From the NCBI RefSeq assembly GCF_000367525.1, contig NZ_HF570956.1, positions 2,147,268-2,199,886 on the forward strand: a DNA stretch of 52,619 nucleotides. The letters are read 5' to 3'. The notes beneath the pieces are model-generated. The model saw only the letters and a list, made by a program, of their open reading frames with translations, was not told the DNA's origin and did no database searches. The position numbers and the translations under genes were made by a program. Origin of the DNA: Phycicoccus elongatus Lp2 (GTDB taxonomy: Bacteria > Actinomycetota > Actinomycetes > Actinomycetales > Dermatophilaceae). Shown one piece after another: positions 27,255 to 35,221 of this stretch (positions within the stretch are counted from its first letter, which is position 1; each line of letters begins with the position of its first letter).

Positions 27255-28195
27255 CCAGGGTCGCTGCCGTCGACTGCGGCACCAACTCAATCCGACTCCT
27301 GGTCGCCGACATCGATTCACGTGGCCGACTCGTCGACGTCTGTCGCGAGGGCGAGGTCGTCCGCCTGGGTCACGGGGTGGACGCGACCGGCCTGATCGGC
27401 GCGGCCCCGATGGAGCGAACCCTCGCGGCCTGTGGGCGGTACGCGCAGCTCTGCCGGGAAGCCGGCGCCGAGGCGGTGCGCTTCGTCGCGACGTCGGCCT
27501 CTCGGGATGCACGCAATGCGGCGGATTTCGTGGCCGGGGTCGAGCGCGCCTTCGCCGACTTCGGGGTGACGCCCGAGGTGGTCAGCGGCGACGTCGAGGC
27601 GCAACTGTCCTTCTCCGGCGCCACGGGAGATCTCATCGCGGCCGAGATCCCCGCGCCCTACCTCGTCGTCGACCTCGGCGGGGGCTCGACCGAACTCGTG
27701 CGCGGGATCCGGTCGGCGGAGGCCGGCTTCTCGATGGACGTCGGCTCTGTCCGGATGAGCGAGCGTCACCTTCACTCCGACCCGCCCACCGACCACGAGA
27801 TCGCTTCTGCCACAGCCGATGTCGATGCCGCCATCGACAAGGCCAAGCGCGTGGTCGACCTCACGGGCATCGCCACCCTGGTCGGACTCGCCGGCAGCAT
27901 CACGACGGTCACCGCGCACCTGCTGGGCCTGGCGGCATACGACCCGAAGCGGATCCACCTGAGCCGTTTCACCGGGGCCGACCACATCGCGGCCGCGACG
28001 GACCTCCTCATGATGTCGCGCGACCAGCGCGCGGCTCTGCCCTACATGCACCCTGGGCGGGTCGACGTCATCGGCGCTGGGGTCCTGGTCTGGCGACGTG
28101 TCCTCGAGCGCGTCGGCGCGGACTCGCCCGGTGCCGCCGTGGTCACCTCGGAGCACGACATCCTCGACGGCATCGCCCTGTCGCTCGCCCGCTGA
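27251..28195 (+). CDS. ppx: exopolyphosphatase / GppA-family phosphatase
   Basis: 314 aa, the short two-domain actinobacterial form. ASKHA-fold phosphatase acting on polyphosphate or pppGpp. The start VAAVDCGTNSIRLLVADI is the phosphate 1 motif, VSGDVEAQLSF and VVDLGGGSTELV are the phosphate 2 region with catalytic Glu, and LVGLAGSITTVTA follows. ATG at 27251 overlaps the DUF501 stop (ATGA). Substrate choice between polyphosphate and pppGpp is not visible in the sequence. Confidence 0.92.
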   Translation: MTRVAAVDCGTNSIRLLVADIDSRGRLVDVCREGEVVRLGHGVDATGLIGAAPMERTLAACGRYAQLCREAGAEAVRFVATSASRDARNAADFVAGVERAFADFGVTPEVVSGDVEAQLSFSGATGDLIAAEIPAPYLVVDLGGGSTELVRGIRSAEAGFSMDVGSVRMSERHLHSDPPTDHEIASATADVDAAIDKAKRVVDLTGIATLVGLAGSITTVTAHLLGLAAYDPKRIHLSRFTGADHIAAATDLLMMSRDQRAALPYMHPGRVDVIGAGVLVWRRVLERVGADSPGAAVVTSEHDILDGIALSLAR

Positions 28196-28221
28196 GCCTG
28201 TCCCCTCCCCACCCCGACCAA

Positions 28222-28282
28222 GTCGAGAGGGAGCAAATCGCGGGCCCCGCGACCGCGGGCCCGCGATTTGCTCCCTCTCGAC
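28222..28282. terminator. perfect 26-bp hairpin after ppx
   Basis: The arms at 28222-28247 and 28257-28282 are exact complements, beginning GTCGAGAGGGAGCAAATCGC, with a 9-nt loop. It is unusually long for a terminator and lacks a U tract. Confidence 0.7.
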
Positions 28283-28363
28283 GGGGGAGGGGGCGAGCCG
28301 GCCACCGCGTCGGACGGGCAACACGCCAGCACAGCACTGGACAACGGCTCCTCTCGTCTGCAC

Positions 28364-28386
28364 ACTAATACGCATTCCGCAGTAGT
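28364..28386. promoter_or_regulatory. imperfect palindrome upstream of padR, operator candidate
   Basis: ACTA and TAGT flank a partly symmetric, relatively AT-rich 23-bp stretch lying 21 nt before the padR start. PadR proteins usually autoregulate through such sites. Confidence 0.4.
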
Positions 28387-28407
28387 GCGCCACGTGAGGA
28401 AGTGCCC

Positions 28408-28740
28408 ATGGATGCCACCCAACTCGTCAAGGGGGTGCTCGACCTCGCCGTGCTCGCCGTGCTCGCCGAATCAGACGGCTACGGCTATGACGTCGTCCGT
28501 CGCCTACGAACCGCCGGCCTCGAGGAGGTCGGTGACGCCTCGGTCTATGGCACGCTGCGTCGCCTCTACGCCGCCGGCGCCCTCTCCAGCTACGTCGTCC
28601 CCTCCGACGAAGGACCGCACCGCAAGTACTACGGCATCAATGCCCAGGGCCGCACCATGCTGGCCTCCCAGGGCAAGACGTGGACCGAGTTCGCCCACAC
28701 CATGGAGTCCCTGCTCAACACCGCAAAGGTGGCGTCATGA
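28408..28740 (+). CDS. PadR-family transcriptional regulator
   Basis: 110 aa, the short subfamily-1 PadR form. LVKGVLDLAVLAVLAESDGY and GYDVVRRLRTAGLEEVGDAS form the winged helix, with the classic GTLRRLYAAGALSS and RKYYGINAQGR (wing). GAGGA at 28396-28400 gives best spacing to the ATG at 28408; a GTG at 28402 is in frame but too close. It overlaps the downstream HAAS membrane gene by 4 nt, a common pair in which the membrane protein modulates the regulator or is its target. Confidence 0.92.
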   Translation: MDATQLVKGVLDLAVLAVLAESDGYGYDVVRRLRTAGLEEVGDASVYGTLRRLYAAGALSSYVVPSDEGPHRKYYGINAQGRTMLASQGKTWTEFAHTMESLLNTAKVAS

Positions 28741-29840
28741 ACCAGATCGCGACCCCCACGTCCGCCGTGCGTGCCTATGTCGCCTCGGTGCGGGCCGAGC
28801 TGCTCGACCTCGCCCCCGAGGATGTCGATGACCTCATCGGAGGGTTGGAAGCAGACCTCACCGAGCGTGCGGCCGAGCTGCCCGAGGGGACCGATCTCAC
28901 CTCCGCCTTCGGCGCGCCGGCTGCGTATGCCGCGGAGTTGCGATCCGCTGCCGACCTCCCGCCGCGCGCCCCGGTGACGCCCGGCCAGCAATCGTTCCTG
29001 GCCGCCGAACGAGCCCGGCTGCACGACGCTGAAGTCTCGTGGCGCGCTCGGGGTGATGCGCTGCAGGCCCGGCACACCTGGCTTGCCGAGCTCCGCCCCG
29101 TCTGGTGGGTGGCGCGCGGCATGATCCTTGCGATGGTCCCAACCCTCGTCCTGAGAGTGCCGCTCTTCGGTCTCGCATTCTGGCTGTTCGCCCTGACCGG
29201 GGCGGCGCTCTCCTTCTGGTGGTCGCGTCGTCGTCCGGCCGCTGCGACATGGTCGAACCGGCTGGCCATCCTGGCCTCCATCGTGGCCGCCGTGCTCGCG
29301 TTCCCTGTGGCACTCACGTTCATGGCGCGGGTCGGGTGGACCGACGGCAACGGCGCCGTGTCCGCTGAACCTCAGTACTACCCCGGTCCAGTCATGGGCT
29401 CCGACGGCGTCTGGGTCAACGGCGAGATGGCAACCAACCTCTACGCCTACGACGCCAACGGCAACCGCCTCGACCGGGTGCGCCTCTACAACCAGTACGG
29501 CCAAGCAGTGGCCGTGCCCACCGAAGCGCTCATCCCGTGGTCGCAGCAGGACGGCACCATCGCCACCGGTCCTGACGGGCAACCGCTGAAGAATCCGATT
29601 CTCATGAAGCCGGACGGATCCCTCGACGTCAACCGCCTGGTGTTTCCGCTCCGGTGGGGCGACCTCACCGGGTGGCAGGCATCGTCGGGTGGGTGGGAGC
29701 CGCCGGTGAAGATCTCCGAACTTCCGGCCGCCACCGCGGAACCGGCTCGACCCGACGCGAGTCCGAGTCCCAGCACGTCGACGTCAACGGGTCCTCAGGA
29801 CCAGACGTCGCCCTCGCCGTCGCCCAGCGCGACGAGCTGA
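28737..29840 (+). CDS. HAAS-domain membrane protein with extracytoplasmic C-terminal domain
   Basis: 367 aa. Residues about 8-75 are a helical HAAS-type domain (LLDLAPEDVDDLIGGLEADL). Two membrane segments lie around 121-163 and one around 175-197. Residues 200-367 should be outside: a Gly/Tyr-rich segment (SAEPQYYPGPVMGSDGVWVN, then NLYAYDANGNRLDR) with a repeat-like beta character, and a Ser/Pro/Thr tail. It is translated from an ATG overlapping the padR stop. In known PadR/HAAS pairs the membrane protein is the partner or target. The outer domain is not one I recognise and may sense or bind a cell-surface ligand. Confidence 0.75.
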   Translation: MNQIATPTSAVRAYVASVRAELLDLAPEDVDDLIGGLEADLTERAAELPEGTDLTSAFGAPAAYAAELRSAADLPPRAPVTPGQQSFLAAERARLHDAEVSWRARGDALQARHTWLAELRPVWWVARGMILAMVPTLVLRVPLFGLAFWLFALTGAALSFWWSRRRPAAATWSNRLAILASIVAAVLAFPVALTFMARVGWTDGNGAVSAEPQYYPGPVMGSDGVWVNGEMATNLYAYDANGNRLDRVRLYNQYGQAVAVPTEALIPWSQQDGTIATGPDGQPLKNPILMKPDGSLDVNRLVFPLRWGDLTGWQASSGGWEPPVKISELPAATAEPARPDASPSPSTSTSTGPQDQTSPSPSPSATS

Positions 29841-30017
29841 GGAACCGGCCCGGGTGGCCATGGGGAACAGGGGCCCCGCCACCCGGGCCGACGCCCGCTC
29901 TCGTGCCAACCCAACTTCTGCGTCACGCAGACGTTGGGTTGGCACGCAGCTATTGCTGTGCGGGAAGCGATCCTCTGCGTCACGCAGAAGTTGGCGTGGG
30001 CGGCATACGCTTGGCCC
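29841..30017. other. intergenic region between HAAS gene and tRNA
   Basis: No gene seen. It holds copy 2 of the double-hairpin element and a GTATGCCG motif (minus orientation, 30001-30008) just before the tRNA. Confidence 0.6.
29903..29996. repeat. dispersed double-hairpin element, copy 2
   Basis: The first hairpin has 20-bp arms (29903-29922 and 29926-29945, one mismatch) with core CTTCTGCGTCACGCAGACG. A second core, CCTCTGCGTCACGCAGAAG, starts 57 nt after the first, exactly as in copy 1, and the middle contains the shared GCTATT block. Confidence 0.7.
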
Positions 30018-30092
30018 GCCCCCGTGGCCCAATTGGCAGAGGCAGGCGACTTAAAATCGCCAACGGTGCGAGTTCGAATCTCGTCGGGGGCG
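30018..30092 (+). tRNA. tRNA with UAA anticodon (nominally Leu), short variable arm
   Basis: Acceptor GCCCCCG/CGGGGGC, D arm with GGCAGAGGC, anticodon stem GGCGA/TCGCC, loop CTTAAAA (anticodon TAA at 30052-30054), T arm GCGAG-TTCGAAT-CTCGT. The anticodon reads UUA (Leu). However, the variable region (30062-30067) is only 6 nt, whereas Leu tRNAs normally have a long variable arm, and the discriminator base is G, not A. No CCA is encoded. Charging identity is therefore uncertain. Confidence 0.85.
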
Positions 30093-30126
30093 CGGAGCGG
30101 GAACTTCTTGACGGGCTTGCGTTGTT

Positions 30127-30132
30127 TAGGGT
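30127..30132 (+). promoter_or_regulatory. -10 element of the Bax-inhibitor-like gene
   Basis: TAGGGT, 51 nt before the proposed ATG. No convincing -35 box was seen. Confidence 0.4.
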
Positions 30133-30183
30133 GGTGACAACGACGGGCCAGTTGGGCCCGCCATGACCATCACGGAGGAACTG

Positions 30184-31068
30184 ATGGCCGCCAATCCCGC
30201 CTTCAACCGACTCGAGCAGGACGCTCGCTCCGGGTATGCCGCGTTCCGCGACGGCACCACCCCCGCCGCACCGCAGGGGCCCACGGCCTACACGCAGCAG
30301 GCCTACCCGCAGCAGTCCTATGGCCAGCCGGGTGCGCCGGTCGGCCAGGACCACCTCGAGCACATGTACAACGCCCCATCGGCGACGCCGGTGCAGGCCG
30401 GCCGAGTGACGATGGACGACGTCATCATGAAGACCCTCGGGCTCTTCGCGATCGTCCTCGCCTTCGGCGCTGCGGGTTGGTTCGCCGCCGCGACCAACCC
30501 CGGTCTGGGCTTCATGCTCTGGATGGGCGGCATGATCGGCACCCTCATCCTCGGCCTCGTCATCGCCTTCAAGAAGACGCTGTCGGTGCCCCTCATCCTC
30601 GGGTATGCCGCCCTCGAGGGCCTGTTCGTCGGTGCCGTCAGCCAGTTCTTCGAGACGATGTACGGCGGGATCGTCGCCCAAGCCGTCCTCGCCACCCTGG
30701 CCACCTTCGCCGGCATGTTCGCGGCCTACAAGTTCGGCCTGATCAAGGTCACCGACAAGTTCCGCCGCATCGTGACGATGATGATCTTCGGTTACGCGAT
30801 CTTCGCGGTCGTCAACTTCATCTTCGCCATGGTCACCAACACGGCCTTCGGCTTCGGCGGGTCCGGCACCGTCGGCATCCTCATCTCGCTCTTCGCGGTC
30901 GGCTTGGCGTCGGTGTCGCTCGCGCTCGACTTCGACTCGGTCGACCGGGCCATCGCGACCGGTGCGCCGCAGAAGTACTCATGGCTGCTGGCGCACGGCA
31001 TCATCGTCACGCTCGTCTGGCTCTACATCGAGTTCCTGCGCCTCATCGCCCGCCTGCGCAGCGAGTGA
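30184..31068 (+). CDS. Bax inhibitor-1/YccA-family membrane protein
   Basis: 294 aa. The N-terminal ~80 residues are cytoplasmic and Gln/Pro/Tyr-rich (AYTQQAYPQQSYGQP). They are followed by seven hydrophobic helices from about residue 84, starting VIMKTLGLFAIVLAFGAAGW and including LGYAALEGLFVGAVSQFFE and ALDFDSVDRAIATGAPQKYS (the conserved D-x-D near the last helices). In eukaryotes and B. subtilis related proteins are pH-dependent Ca2+ leaks. The ATG at 30184 has GGAGGA 4 nt upstream; a GTG/ATG further up (30163) lies before that ribosome-binding site and is rejected. Confidence 0.85.
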   Translation: MAANPAFNRLEQDARSGYAAFRDGTTPAAPQGPTAYTQQAYPQQSYGQPGAPVGQDHLEHMYNAPSATPVQAGRVTMDDVIMKTLGLFAIVLAFGAAGWFAAATNPGLGFMLWMGGMIGTLILGLVIAFKKTLSVPLILGYAALEGLFVGAVSQFFETMYGGIVAQAVLATLATFAGMFAAYKFGLIKVTDKFRRIVTMMIFGYAIFAVVNFIFAMVTNTAFGFGGSGTVGILISLFAVGLASVSLALDFDSVDRAIATGAPQKYSWLLAHGIIVTLVWLYIEFLRLIARLRSE

Positions 31069-31385
31069 CCGAGCCGATGGATCCGCGATCGACCCCGCCC
31101 CATCCGGGCGGGGTCGATCCGCGTCCGGAGCCGGTGCGCGTCGAACTCGACCGGATCGAGTCCCGCTGGCAGACCCTCCCGCTCCCTCAGGCCCGGGCCG
31201 GTATGCCGCGGATGCGGCTCACGCTCGACCGGCTCGCCGAGGTGACCGGCCGGGCCTGCGTGGACGATCTCGGTCCCGCCACGGCGCTGCACCAACTGAA
31301 GGTGCTCGTGTGGGAGGCGTGCCGCGCGGGGCGAGCCCACGGCATACCGGAGGAGCTGGCGAGCCTGCGCCGCGACCTACCCTGA
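31065..31385 (+). CDS. small conserved-looking hypothetical protein
   Basis: 106 aa from the GTG at 31065 overlapping the previous stop, or 102 aa from the ATG at 31077. Third positions are strongly G/C and the composition is sensible (VRVELDRIESRWQTLPLPQA, RLTLDRLAEVTGRACVDDLG), suggesting a small helical cytoplasmic protein. No membrane segment, signal or known motif is seen. It is probably co-transcribed with the Bax-inhibitor-like gene. Function unknown. Confidence 0.65.
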   Translation: MTEPMDPRSTPPHPGGVDPRPEPVRVELDRIESRWQTLPLPQARAGMPRMRLTLDRLAEVTGRACVDDLGPATALHQLKVLVWEACRAGRAHGIPEELASLRRDLP

Positions 31386-31402
31386 CAACCGCGGCAGGGG
31401 TC

Positions 31403-32626
31403 TCAGCTCAGGCGCTCGATGAGGATCGCCATGCCCTGCCCGCCGCCGACGCACATCGACTCGAGCCCGAACTGCTTGTCCTTCGTCTGCAGGCCGTTGA
31501 TCAAGGTGGCCATGATGCGCGTGCCGGTGGAGCCGAAGGGGTGGCCGAGGGCGATCGCGCCACCGTGCACGTTGAGCCGGTCGAAGTCCATGCCCAGGTC
31601 GTCGGCGGAGCCGAGCACCTGCGACGCGAAGGCCTCGTTGATCTCGTAGAGGTCGATGTCCTTGATCGACATCCCCGCACGAGCCAGCGCCTGGCGGCAC
31701 GCCTCGACCGGGCCCATGCCCATGATCTCGGGGGAGAGGCCGGAGACGCCGGTGGAGATGATCCGGGCGAGCGGGGTCAGGCCGAGCTCCTTGGCCTTGG
31801 TGTCGCTCATGATGACCACGCCCGAGGCGCCGTCGTTGAGCGGGCAGCAGTTGCCGGCCGTCACGGTGCCGTTCTCCCGGAAGACCGGGTTGAGGGCCTG
31901 GACTGCTTCGAGGGTCACGCCGGCGCGGGGGCCGTCGTCGGTGGAGACGACCGGGCCGTCGGCCAGGGTGACGGGGAGGATCTCACGCTCGAAGAAGCCG
32001 GCCTTGATCGCCGCCTCGGCACGGTTCTGCGAGGTCACACCCCACTCGTCCTGACGCAACCGGGAGATCCCCCGTGAGGTCGCGACGTTCTCGGCCGTCT
32101 GACCCATCGCGAGGTAGACGTCGGGCAGCAGGCCCTGCTCGCGCGGGTCGGTCCAGGTCGCATTCGTGCGGGCCATCTCGGCACTGCGAGCCTGTGCGTC
32201 GGCAAAGATCGGGTTGAGGGCGTCGGGGTCGGACTCACCCGCACCGCGGAAGGCCGCGTTCTGGGAGACGCACTCCACGCCGCCGCTGACGAAGATCTCG
32301 CCCTCGCCGGCCTTGATGGCGTGGAAGGCCATCCGCATCGTCTGGGTCGAACTCGCGCAGAAGCGGTTGATCGTCGCCGCCGGCAGGCCGTCCAGTCCGG
32401 CCATCACGGCAATGACGCGGGCCATGTTGTTGCCGGCCTTGCCGCTGGGGTCGGCGCAGCCCCAGTAGAGGTCGTCGATCGTCGTCGGGTCGAGCTCCGG
32501 CAGCTTGGCGAGCAGCCCCTGCACCACCTGGGTGGAGATGTCGTCGGGCCGGATGTCCTTGAGCGAGCCTTTGAAGGCTCGGCCGATGGGCGTGCGGGCG
32601 GTCGCGACGATGACGGCTTCGGGCAC
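31403..32626 (-). CDS. fadA: acetyl-CoA C-acyltransferase (thiolase)
   Basis: 407 aa. Degradative thiolase that splits 3-ketoacyl-CoA in fatty-acid beta-oxidation. The catalytic Cys is in NRFCASSTQTMRMA near residue 90. The second catalytic block is NVHGGAIALGHPFGSTGTRI (His), and the last Cys is in CVGGGQGMAILIE. The start MPEAVIVATARTPIGRAFKG is typical. The next gene on this strand is an SGNH hydrolase further away; an acyl-CoA dehydrogenase lies at 40.8-41.9 kb, but the genes are not one operon. Confidence 0.95.
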   Translation of the reverse strand: MPEAVIVATARTPIGRAFKGSLKDIRPDDISTQVVQGLLAKLPELDPTTIDDLYWGCADPSGKAGNNMARVIAVMAGLDGLPAATINRFCASSTQTMRMAFHAIKAGEGEIFVSGGVECVSQNAAFRGAGESDPDALNPIFADAQARSAEMARTNATWTDPREQGLLPDVYLAMGQTAENVATSRGISRLRQDEWGVTSQNRAEAAIKAGFFEREILPVTLADGPVVSTDDGPRAGVTLEAVQALNPVFRENGTVTAGNCCPLNDGASGVVIMSDTKAKELGLTPLARIISTGVSGLSPEIMGMGPVEACRQALARAGMSIKDIDLYEINEAFASQVLGSADDLGMDFDRLNVHGGAIALGHPFGSTGTRIMATLINGLQTKDKQFGLESMCVGGGQGMAILIERLS

Positions 32627-32692
32627 GGGTGACTCCTTCAGTGGGTGGGCAGGTTTCCCGCGATCGTATGCCGCGGGCTCGGCTCCGGCACT

Positions 32693-33211
32693 GTGCGCTC
32701 GCTCACCCTCGGGTCGGCGCGGGTGGCGTTGGCGGCCGGAGATCGGGAACTCGCGATGTGGCGATCACACCAGGACGAGGACGAGCGCTTGGGGGAGTGG
32801 ATGGCCCGATGGCGCGACACCGACGGAGTTCGCGCCACGCTGCGGTTGGTGCGGCGTGCCGTCCGGGTCCATCGCATCGTGCTCGGCGAGCGACTCGGCC
32901 ACCCACCGACCGGGGCCGAGGTGCGCCGGGAGTGGTTCTCCCCGTTGGGTCGCGGGCTGGACCTGGCGTCCCGACGCGTGCTGCCCCGGCGCATCCTGCC
33001 CACGCGCGTCCTGCCGACACGTGGGCCGACGGCGGCGGACGAGTCCGTGGCCGGCGAGGCGCCGGCGGACCGCCGGCGCCACAAGTCGGCAGTTCGTCGC
33101 GCCCCACTGCTCTGCATCGTCGAGCCGCGCTCCCGCGACATCGTCGCCTTCCTCGACCGTTTGGTTGCCGACGGAGTCCTCGACGTGCGAGCCGGTTCGG
33201 ACCCTGGCTGA
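32693..33211 (+). CDS. Arg-rich hypothetical protein
   Basis: 172 aa from a GTG at 32693; an upstream ATG at 32645 and an internal ATG at 32756 are alternatives. G/C third positions and residue composition (EDERLGEWMARWRDTDGVRA, RAVRVHRIVLGERLGHPPTG) support this frame over five other open frames in the same place. A basic Arg/Pro-rich middle (residues about 90-135) separates two helical parts; the C-terminal part (LLCIVEPRSRDIVAFLDRLV) may be a small folded domain. No known family recognised. Confidence 0.5.
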   Translation: MRSLTLGSARVALAAGDRELAMWRSHQDEDERLGEWMARWRDTDGVRATLRLVRRAVRVHRIVLGERLGHPPTGAEVRREWFSPLGRGLDLASRRVLPRRILPTRVLPTRGPTAADESVAGEAPADRRRHKSAVRRAPLLCIVEPRSRDIVAFLDRLVADGVLDVRAGSDPG

Positions 33212-33251
33212 CCACCTGACGGCGATTGCACCCAGGGTGTTGGATGGCCTC

Positions 33252-33641
33252 ATGGACACCACTCGCACCCGCGCGTCGTCAGGATCTCCCTATGAGGCCA
33301 CGGTCGGCTTCTCGCGTGCCGTCCGACATGGCCAGCACGTCATCGTCTCCGGCACGGCGCCGATCTGGCCCGATGGTCATGTGATGCCCGAGGCCGGCGC
33401 CCAGGCGCGTCGTTGCTGGGAGATCGCTCTCGGGGCGCTCGCCGAACTCGGTGGCTCGGTCTCCGATGTCGTGCGGACCCGCCATTTCCTCACCTCGGTC
33501 GCCGACGTCGACGAGATCTCCGACGCGCATGGCCGCGTCTTCGGTGAGGTCCGCCCGGCGAGCACGATGGTCGTCGTCGCGGGTTTGGTCGACCCGCGCT
33601 GGAAGGTCGAGGTCGAGCTCGACGCGATCCTGTCCGACTGA
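33252..33641 (+). CDS. RidA/YjgF-family protein
   Basis: 129 aa, the standard single-domain size. RidA proteins deaminate reactive enamine/imine intermediates, such as those released by threonine dehydratase. HVIVSGTAPIWPDG, DVVRTRHFLTSVADVDEISD and the C-terminal ASTMVVVAGLVDPRWKVEVE match the family, with the active-site Arg expected in the RTRHFLT area and Glu in VEVELDA. Other in-frame starts exist at 33237 and 33240. IlvA, whose product it could detoxify, is about 10 kb away. Confidence 0.88.
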   Translation: MDTTRTRASSGSPYEATVGFSRAVRHGQHVIVSGTAPIWPDGHVMPEAGAQARRCWEIALGALAELGGSVSDVVRTRHFLTSVADVDEISDAHGRVFGEVRPASTMVVVAGLVDPRWKVEVELDAILSD

Positions 33642-33666
33642 CCGGTTCCGCTGGGCGGGGCGAAGG

Positions 33667-34743
33667 TCACCTCCTCGGCTCCTCGGCGAGGGTCGCCTCC
33701 TCGGCCAGGGTCGCCTCCGCGGCGGGCAGCGACTCGGCAGGCAGTGAGGTATCAACGGGTGACTGGCGCCGGTGCCTCAACACCGCCCACCGGCCACGGG
33801 GACCCCGGCTGGTCCCGCCCACCTCGGTGGGGCTGACCTCGGTGCCCGCTTCGAGCACGGCCTGCCCGGCAGCCACGGCCACCGGCCCGATGCCCTCGCC
33901 GCGACGGATCTCCGGCGCCCGGTCGGCCGTGTCCGGACCCCACAGGCCGAGCGCATGGCACACGGTGGGCAGCACGGCAGCCGCCGCCCGGGCATAACCC
34001 GCCGGCGACGGATGGAAACGGTCCTTGCCGAAGAGCTCGTGCGGCGCGGCCGCGAACTCCGGTCCGAGGATGTCGCCGAGAGACACCGTCCGGCCGCCCG
34101 CCTCGACGACCGCCACCGTCTGGGCTGCCGCGAGGTCGCGACTCCAGCGGCGGATGAGCAGGCGCAGCGGTTGCGGCACCGGCTCGACGGTCCCCAGATC
34201 GGGGCAGGTCGCGACGACGACCTCGGCTCCACGGGCGCGTGCCCGGCGGACCGTGGTCTCGAGGTGGCGCACCGAGGTCGCTCGGTCCGCTCGATGGGTC
34301 ACGTCGTTCGCGCCGATGAAGATGAGCACGAGAGCCGGCGAGTCGACCTCGTCGAGGGCAGACCCGAGTTGCCGCTCTAGGTCGGTGGATTCGGCGCCCA
34401 CCACCGCGCGATTGGTCAGTCGCACCCGCCGCGCCGTGAGGGCGGCGACGCTCCCGGCCACGATGGCGCCGATCGTCTGCTCGCCCGATTCCGCGCCGAG
34501 ACCTGCGGAGAGGCTGTCGCCGAGCATGATCAGGTCGAGGGGTTCGCCGATACCGGCACCGTAGATCCCCTCGTGCTCAGGGGCGTTGTCATAGGGCGAG
34601 CCCACGATCCGACGCGCGATGGCCCCCTCGACGCGCACCACGGCATACCCGATGAGGCCGAGAGCGGCGCCGGCGGCCGCCACCCCACCCCCTCCGTATG
34701 CCGCGGTCGCGGCGATCTTGCGAGCCCTGCGGGCGCGGCCCAT
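33667..34743 (-). CDS. SGNH/GDSL hydrolase, membrane-anchored
   Basis: 358 aa. An N-terminal membrane anchor (AATAAYGGGGVAAAGAALGL, residues about 12-36) is followed by the esterase fold: block I IMLGDSLSAGLG (catalytic Ser), block III FIGANDVTH (oxyanion Asn), block V KDRFHPSPAGYA (catalytic Asp and His). The C-terminal ~80 residues are disordered, ending in a short duplicated ATLAEE unit. This gene beside cbs is a conserved actinobacterial arrangement, but the substrate is unknown; lipid or peptidoglycan-linked ester is a guess. Confidence 0.9.
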   Translation of the reverse strand: MGRARRARKIAATAAYGGGGVAAAGAALGLIGYAVVRVEGAIARRIVGSPYDNAPEHEGIYGAGIGEPLDLIMLGDSLSAGLGAESGEQTIGAIVAGSVAALTARRVRLTNRAVVGAESTDLERQLGSALDEVDSPALVLIFIGANDVTHRADRATSVRHLETTVRRARARGAEVVVATCPDLGTVEPVPQPLRLLIRRWSRDLAAAQTVAVVEAGGRTVSLGDILGPEFAAAPHELFGKDRFHPSPAGYARAAAAVLPTVCHALGLWGPDTADRAPEIRRGEGIGPVAVAAGQAVLEAGTEVSPTEVGGTSRGPRGRWAVLRHRRQSPVDTSLPAESLPAAEATLAEEATLAEEPRR

Positions 34744-34818
34744 GGCGCGTCTCCCTTCGTGCCGGAGGTCCGAGTGTCTGCGGGTCCAACGTGCAGGTCA
34801 ACCCCGCTCGTTCCCCGC

Positions 34819-34824
34819 TACCGT
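34819..34824 (+). promoter_or_regulatory. -10 element of thioesterase-like gene, leaderless type
   Basis: TACCGT is followed by 6 nt and then the ATG at 34831. Confidence 0.55.
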
Positions 34825-34830
34825 GCGGTC

Positions 34831-35208
34831 ATGGATCTCGTGGGGCGTTCTGTCGAGCAGGAGTGGCCGGTGACCTCCGCTGATACCGCCAACGCGGTCG
34901 GCTCCGGCTCGCTCCCGGTGCTGGGCACTCCGCGCTTGCTCGCCTGGCTCGAGGCCACGACGTGTGCCGTCATCGACCCGGCCCTGCCGGAGGGGAGCAC
35001 GAGCGTCGGCACGCGGGTCGACCTCGAGCACCTCGCGCCGACCCCCGTCGGCGGTCGGGTCACCTGCTCGGCCGTCGTGACCGGCCAGACGTCGCGAGCG
35101 GTGACCTTCGCGGTGATGGCGCGCGACGACCGAGGCGCAGACGTCGCGCGCGGCACGATCATCAGGGTCGTTGTCGACAGCGCGCGCTTCCTCGGGCGGC
35201 TCTCCTGA
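34831..35208 (+). CDS. hotdog-fold thioesterase, FlK-like
   Basis: 125 aa, single hotdog domain. GTPRLLAWLEATTCAVIDPA and GSTSVGTRVDLEHLAPTPVG resemble the fluoroacetyl-CoA thioesterase (FlK)-like group, which hydrolyses short acyl-CoAs; the Thr/Glu/His of that active site have counterparts in TPRLLAWLEATT and DLEHLAPTP. It has a leaderless promoter and ends 13 nt before cbs, so the two are probably one transcript. The actual substrate is not determinable. Confidence 0.78.
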   Translation: MDLVGRSVEQEWPVTSADTANAVGSGSLPVLGTPRLLAWLEATTCAVIDPALPEGSTSVGTRVDLEHLAPTPVGGRVTCSAVVTGQTSRAVTFAVMARDDRGADVARGTIIRVVVDSARFLGRLS

Positions 35209-35221
35209 GAGGATGACGGGC

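Noticed and set aside
32638-33268. Three overlapping minus-strand open frames and two alternative plus-strand frames around the Arg-rich hypothetical
   Set aside because: Ser/Arg/Pro- or Gly-dominated compositions typical of shadows; the chosen plus-strand frame has the most protein-like composition.
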